From: an uncultured Acidimicrobiia bacterium
GTDB taxonomy: Bacteria > Actinomycetota > Acidimicrobiia > Spongiisociales > Spongiisociaceae
Length of the DNA: 5,573 nt
Direction: 5' to 3'
NCBI GenBank assembly: GCA_937900165.1
Contig: CALCCX010000341.1
Coordinates: forward strand, 1-5,573
Shown: positions 5,320-5,573 of the stretch, piece by piece
Position numbering within the stretch: the stretch's first letter is position 1
Layout of the letters: each line of letters begins with the position of its first letter
Made by a program: the position numbers and the translations under genes
The notes under the pieces: generated by a model
Databases searched by the model: none
The model's input: the letters and a program-made list of their open reading frames with translations, nothing else
Told to the model about the DNA's origin: nothing

Positions 5320-5332
5320 CGCAAGAGATCGT

Positions 5333-5355
5333 CCCCCGCCTCGACGAAGTGGGGG
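5333..5355 (+). terminator. C5/G5 hairpin after the sigE operon, weak terminator candidate
   Basis: CCCCC (5333-5337) pairs with GGGGG (5351-5355) around a 13-nt loop, 13 nt after the operon's last stop. The stem is short and no T run follows. Position is the main support. Confidence 0.35.
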
Positions 5356-5413
5356 TGGGCACGTTCTGTCGCGATCAAGAAGTTGTGCGTCAACATCTGT
5401 CCCCCCGTGCGGG

Positions 5414-5447
5414 CGAACCCTGCGGGTTCGATAGGTACGAGGCGTAC
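5414..5447. repeat. Two adjacent perfect hairpins beside the transposase end
   Basis: CGAACCC-TGC-GGGTTCG (5414-5430) and GTACG-AGG-CGTAC (5435-5447) are both perfect inverted repeats with 3-nt centres, 4 nt apart. They lie 13-46 nt beyond the transposase stop on that gene's 3' side. They could be part of the element's right end, a transcript structure, or the chromosomal target. The GGGTTCGAT piece looks like a tRNA T-loop, but the flanks do not pair as a tRNA would. Confidence 0.5.
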
Positions 5448-5459
5448 GTTTGGGCTCTC

Positions 5460-5573
5460 CTATGTCAAGTGGAGGGTTTTCCAGATGGTTCTGGTGATGT
5501 GTCGTTTGAGTGCTCGGATGGCTTCTTTGCGGGTGAGTCCTTGGTTGAGCCGTTTGGTGATGTAGGTGTGGGC
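5460..5573 (-). mobile_element. IS110-family transposase, C-terminal end only (runs off the window)
   Basis: Read on the minus strand from the window's end, 37 codons are open and stop at TAG (5462-5460). The peptide contains YITKRLNQGLTRKEAIRALK and then RHITRTIW. This matches the closing helix of IS110-family (DEDD plus Transposase_20) transposases, with the usual Y-x2-R---GK/LT-REA-R-LKR pattern. These enzymes use an RNA guide encoded in the element's non-coding end to choose the target. Nothing upstream of these codons is in the window, so catalytic residues cannot be checked and it is unknown whether the copy is intact. It is convergent with the sigE operon, 140 bp away. The element boundary between 5320 and 5459 cannot be placed. 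Confidence 0.8.

Noticed and set aside
5414..5445. Possible tRNA gene suggested by GCGGGTTCGAT
   Set aside because: The T-loop-like bases have no matching 3' stem, and no acceptor, D or anticodon arms can be drawn around them.

Overview
The window looks like one contig of a high-GC actinomycete. It carries a WhiB-family regulator (a family of Actinomycetota and their phages), GTG starts behind strong AGGAGG ribosome sites, and an ECF sigma factor that reads like mycobacterial SigE. The lineage could be Acidimicrobiia or another deep actinobacterial branch, but that is a guess from gene content. All complete genes are on the + strand.

Layout. Bases 1-163 are not genomic. They are an untrimmed Illumina read-through: noise, a 19-T run, then the full TruSeq universal (P5) adapter. 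Genomic sequence starts at 164 inside a PspC-domain membrane protein gene that has lost its 5' end (165-1283). A 59-aa membrane protein gene overlaps that gene's stop (1283-1462). A 218-bp gap follows, with a good promoter (TTGACA, 17 bp, CAAGAT) and two perfect inverted repeats. It leads to whiB (1681-1962, WhiB2-like). Next come a membrane-anchored 315-aa protein of unknown function (2042-2989) and tatA (3075-3266), each with a strong ribosome site. A hairpin closes tatA.

The most coherent unit is 3396-5319. A candidate ECF-type promoter precedes sigE (3456-3956), a zinc-finger anti-sigma factor gene (3953-4384) and a secreted RseB/MucB-like protein gene (4381-5319), joined by ATGA stop/start overlaps. 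This reads as a complete envelope-stress circuit: sigma factor, membrane-bound antagonist and extracytoplasmic modulator, probably autoregulated. In mycobacteria sigE-rseA is followed by htrA and tatB. Here an RseB-like gene sits in the htrA place, and a tat gene lies upstream instead.

The right end (5460-5573, minus strand) holds the last 37 codons of an IS110-family transposase, preceded on the + strand by about 140 bp of hairpin-rich non-coding DNA. The contig therefore ends in adapter on one side and in a mobile element on the other. I found no RNA genes and no CRISPR array. The best candidates for something little described are the RseB-like third component of the SigE system, the orphan 315-aa protein, and the structured DNA beside the IS110 remnant.
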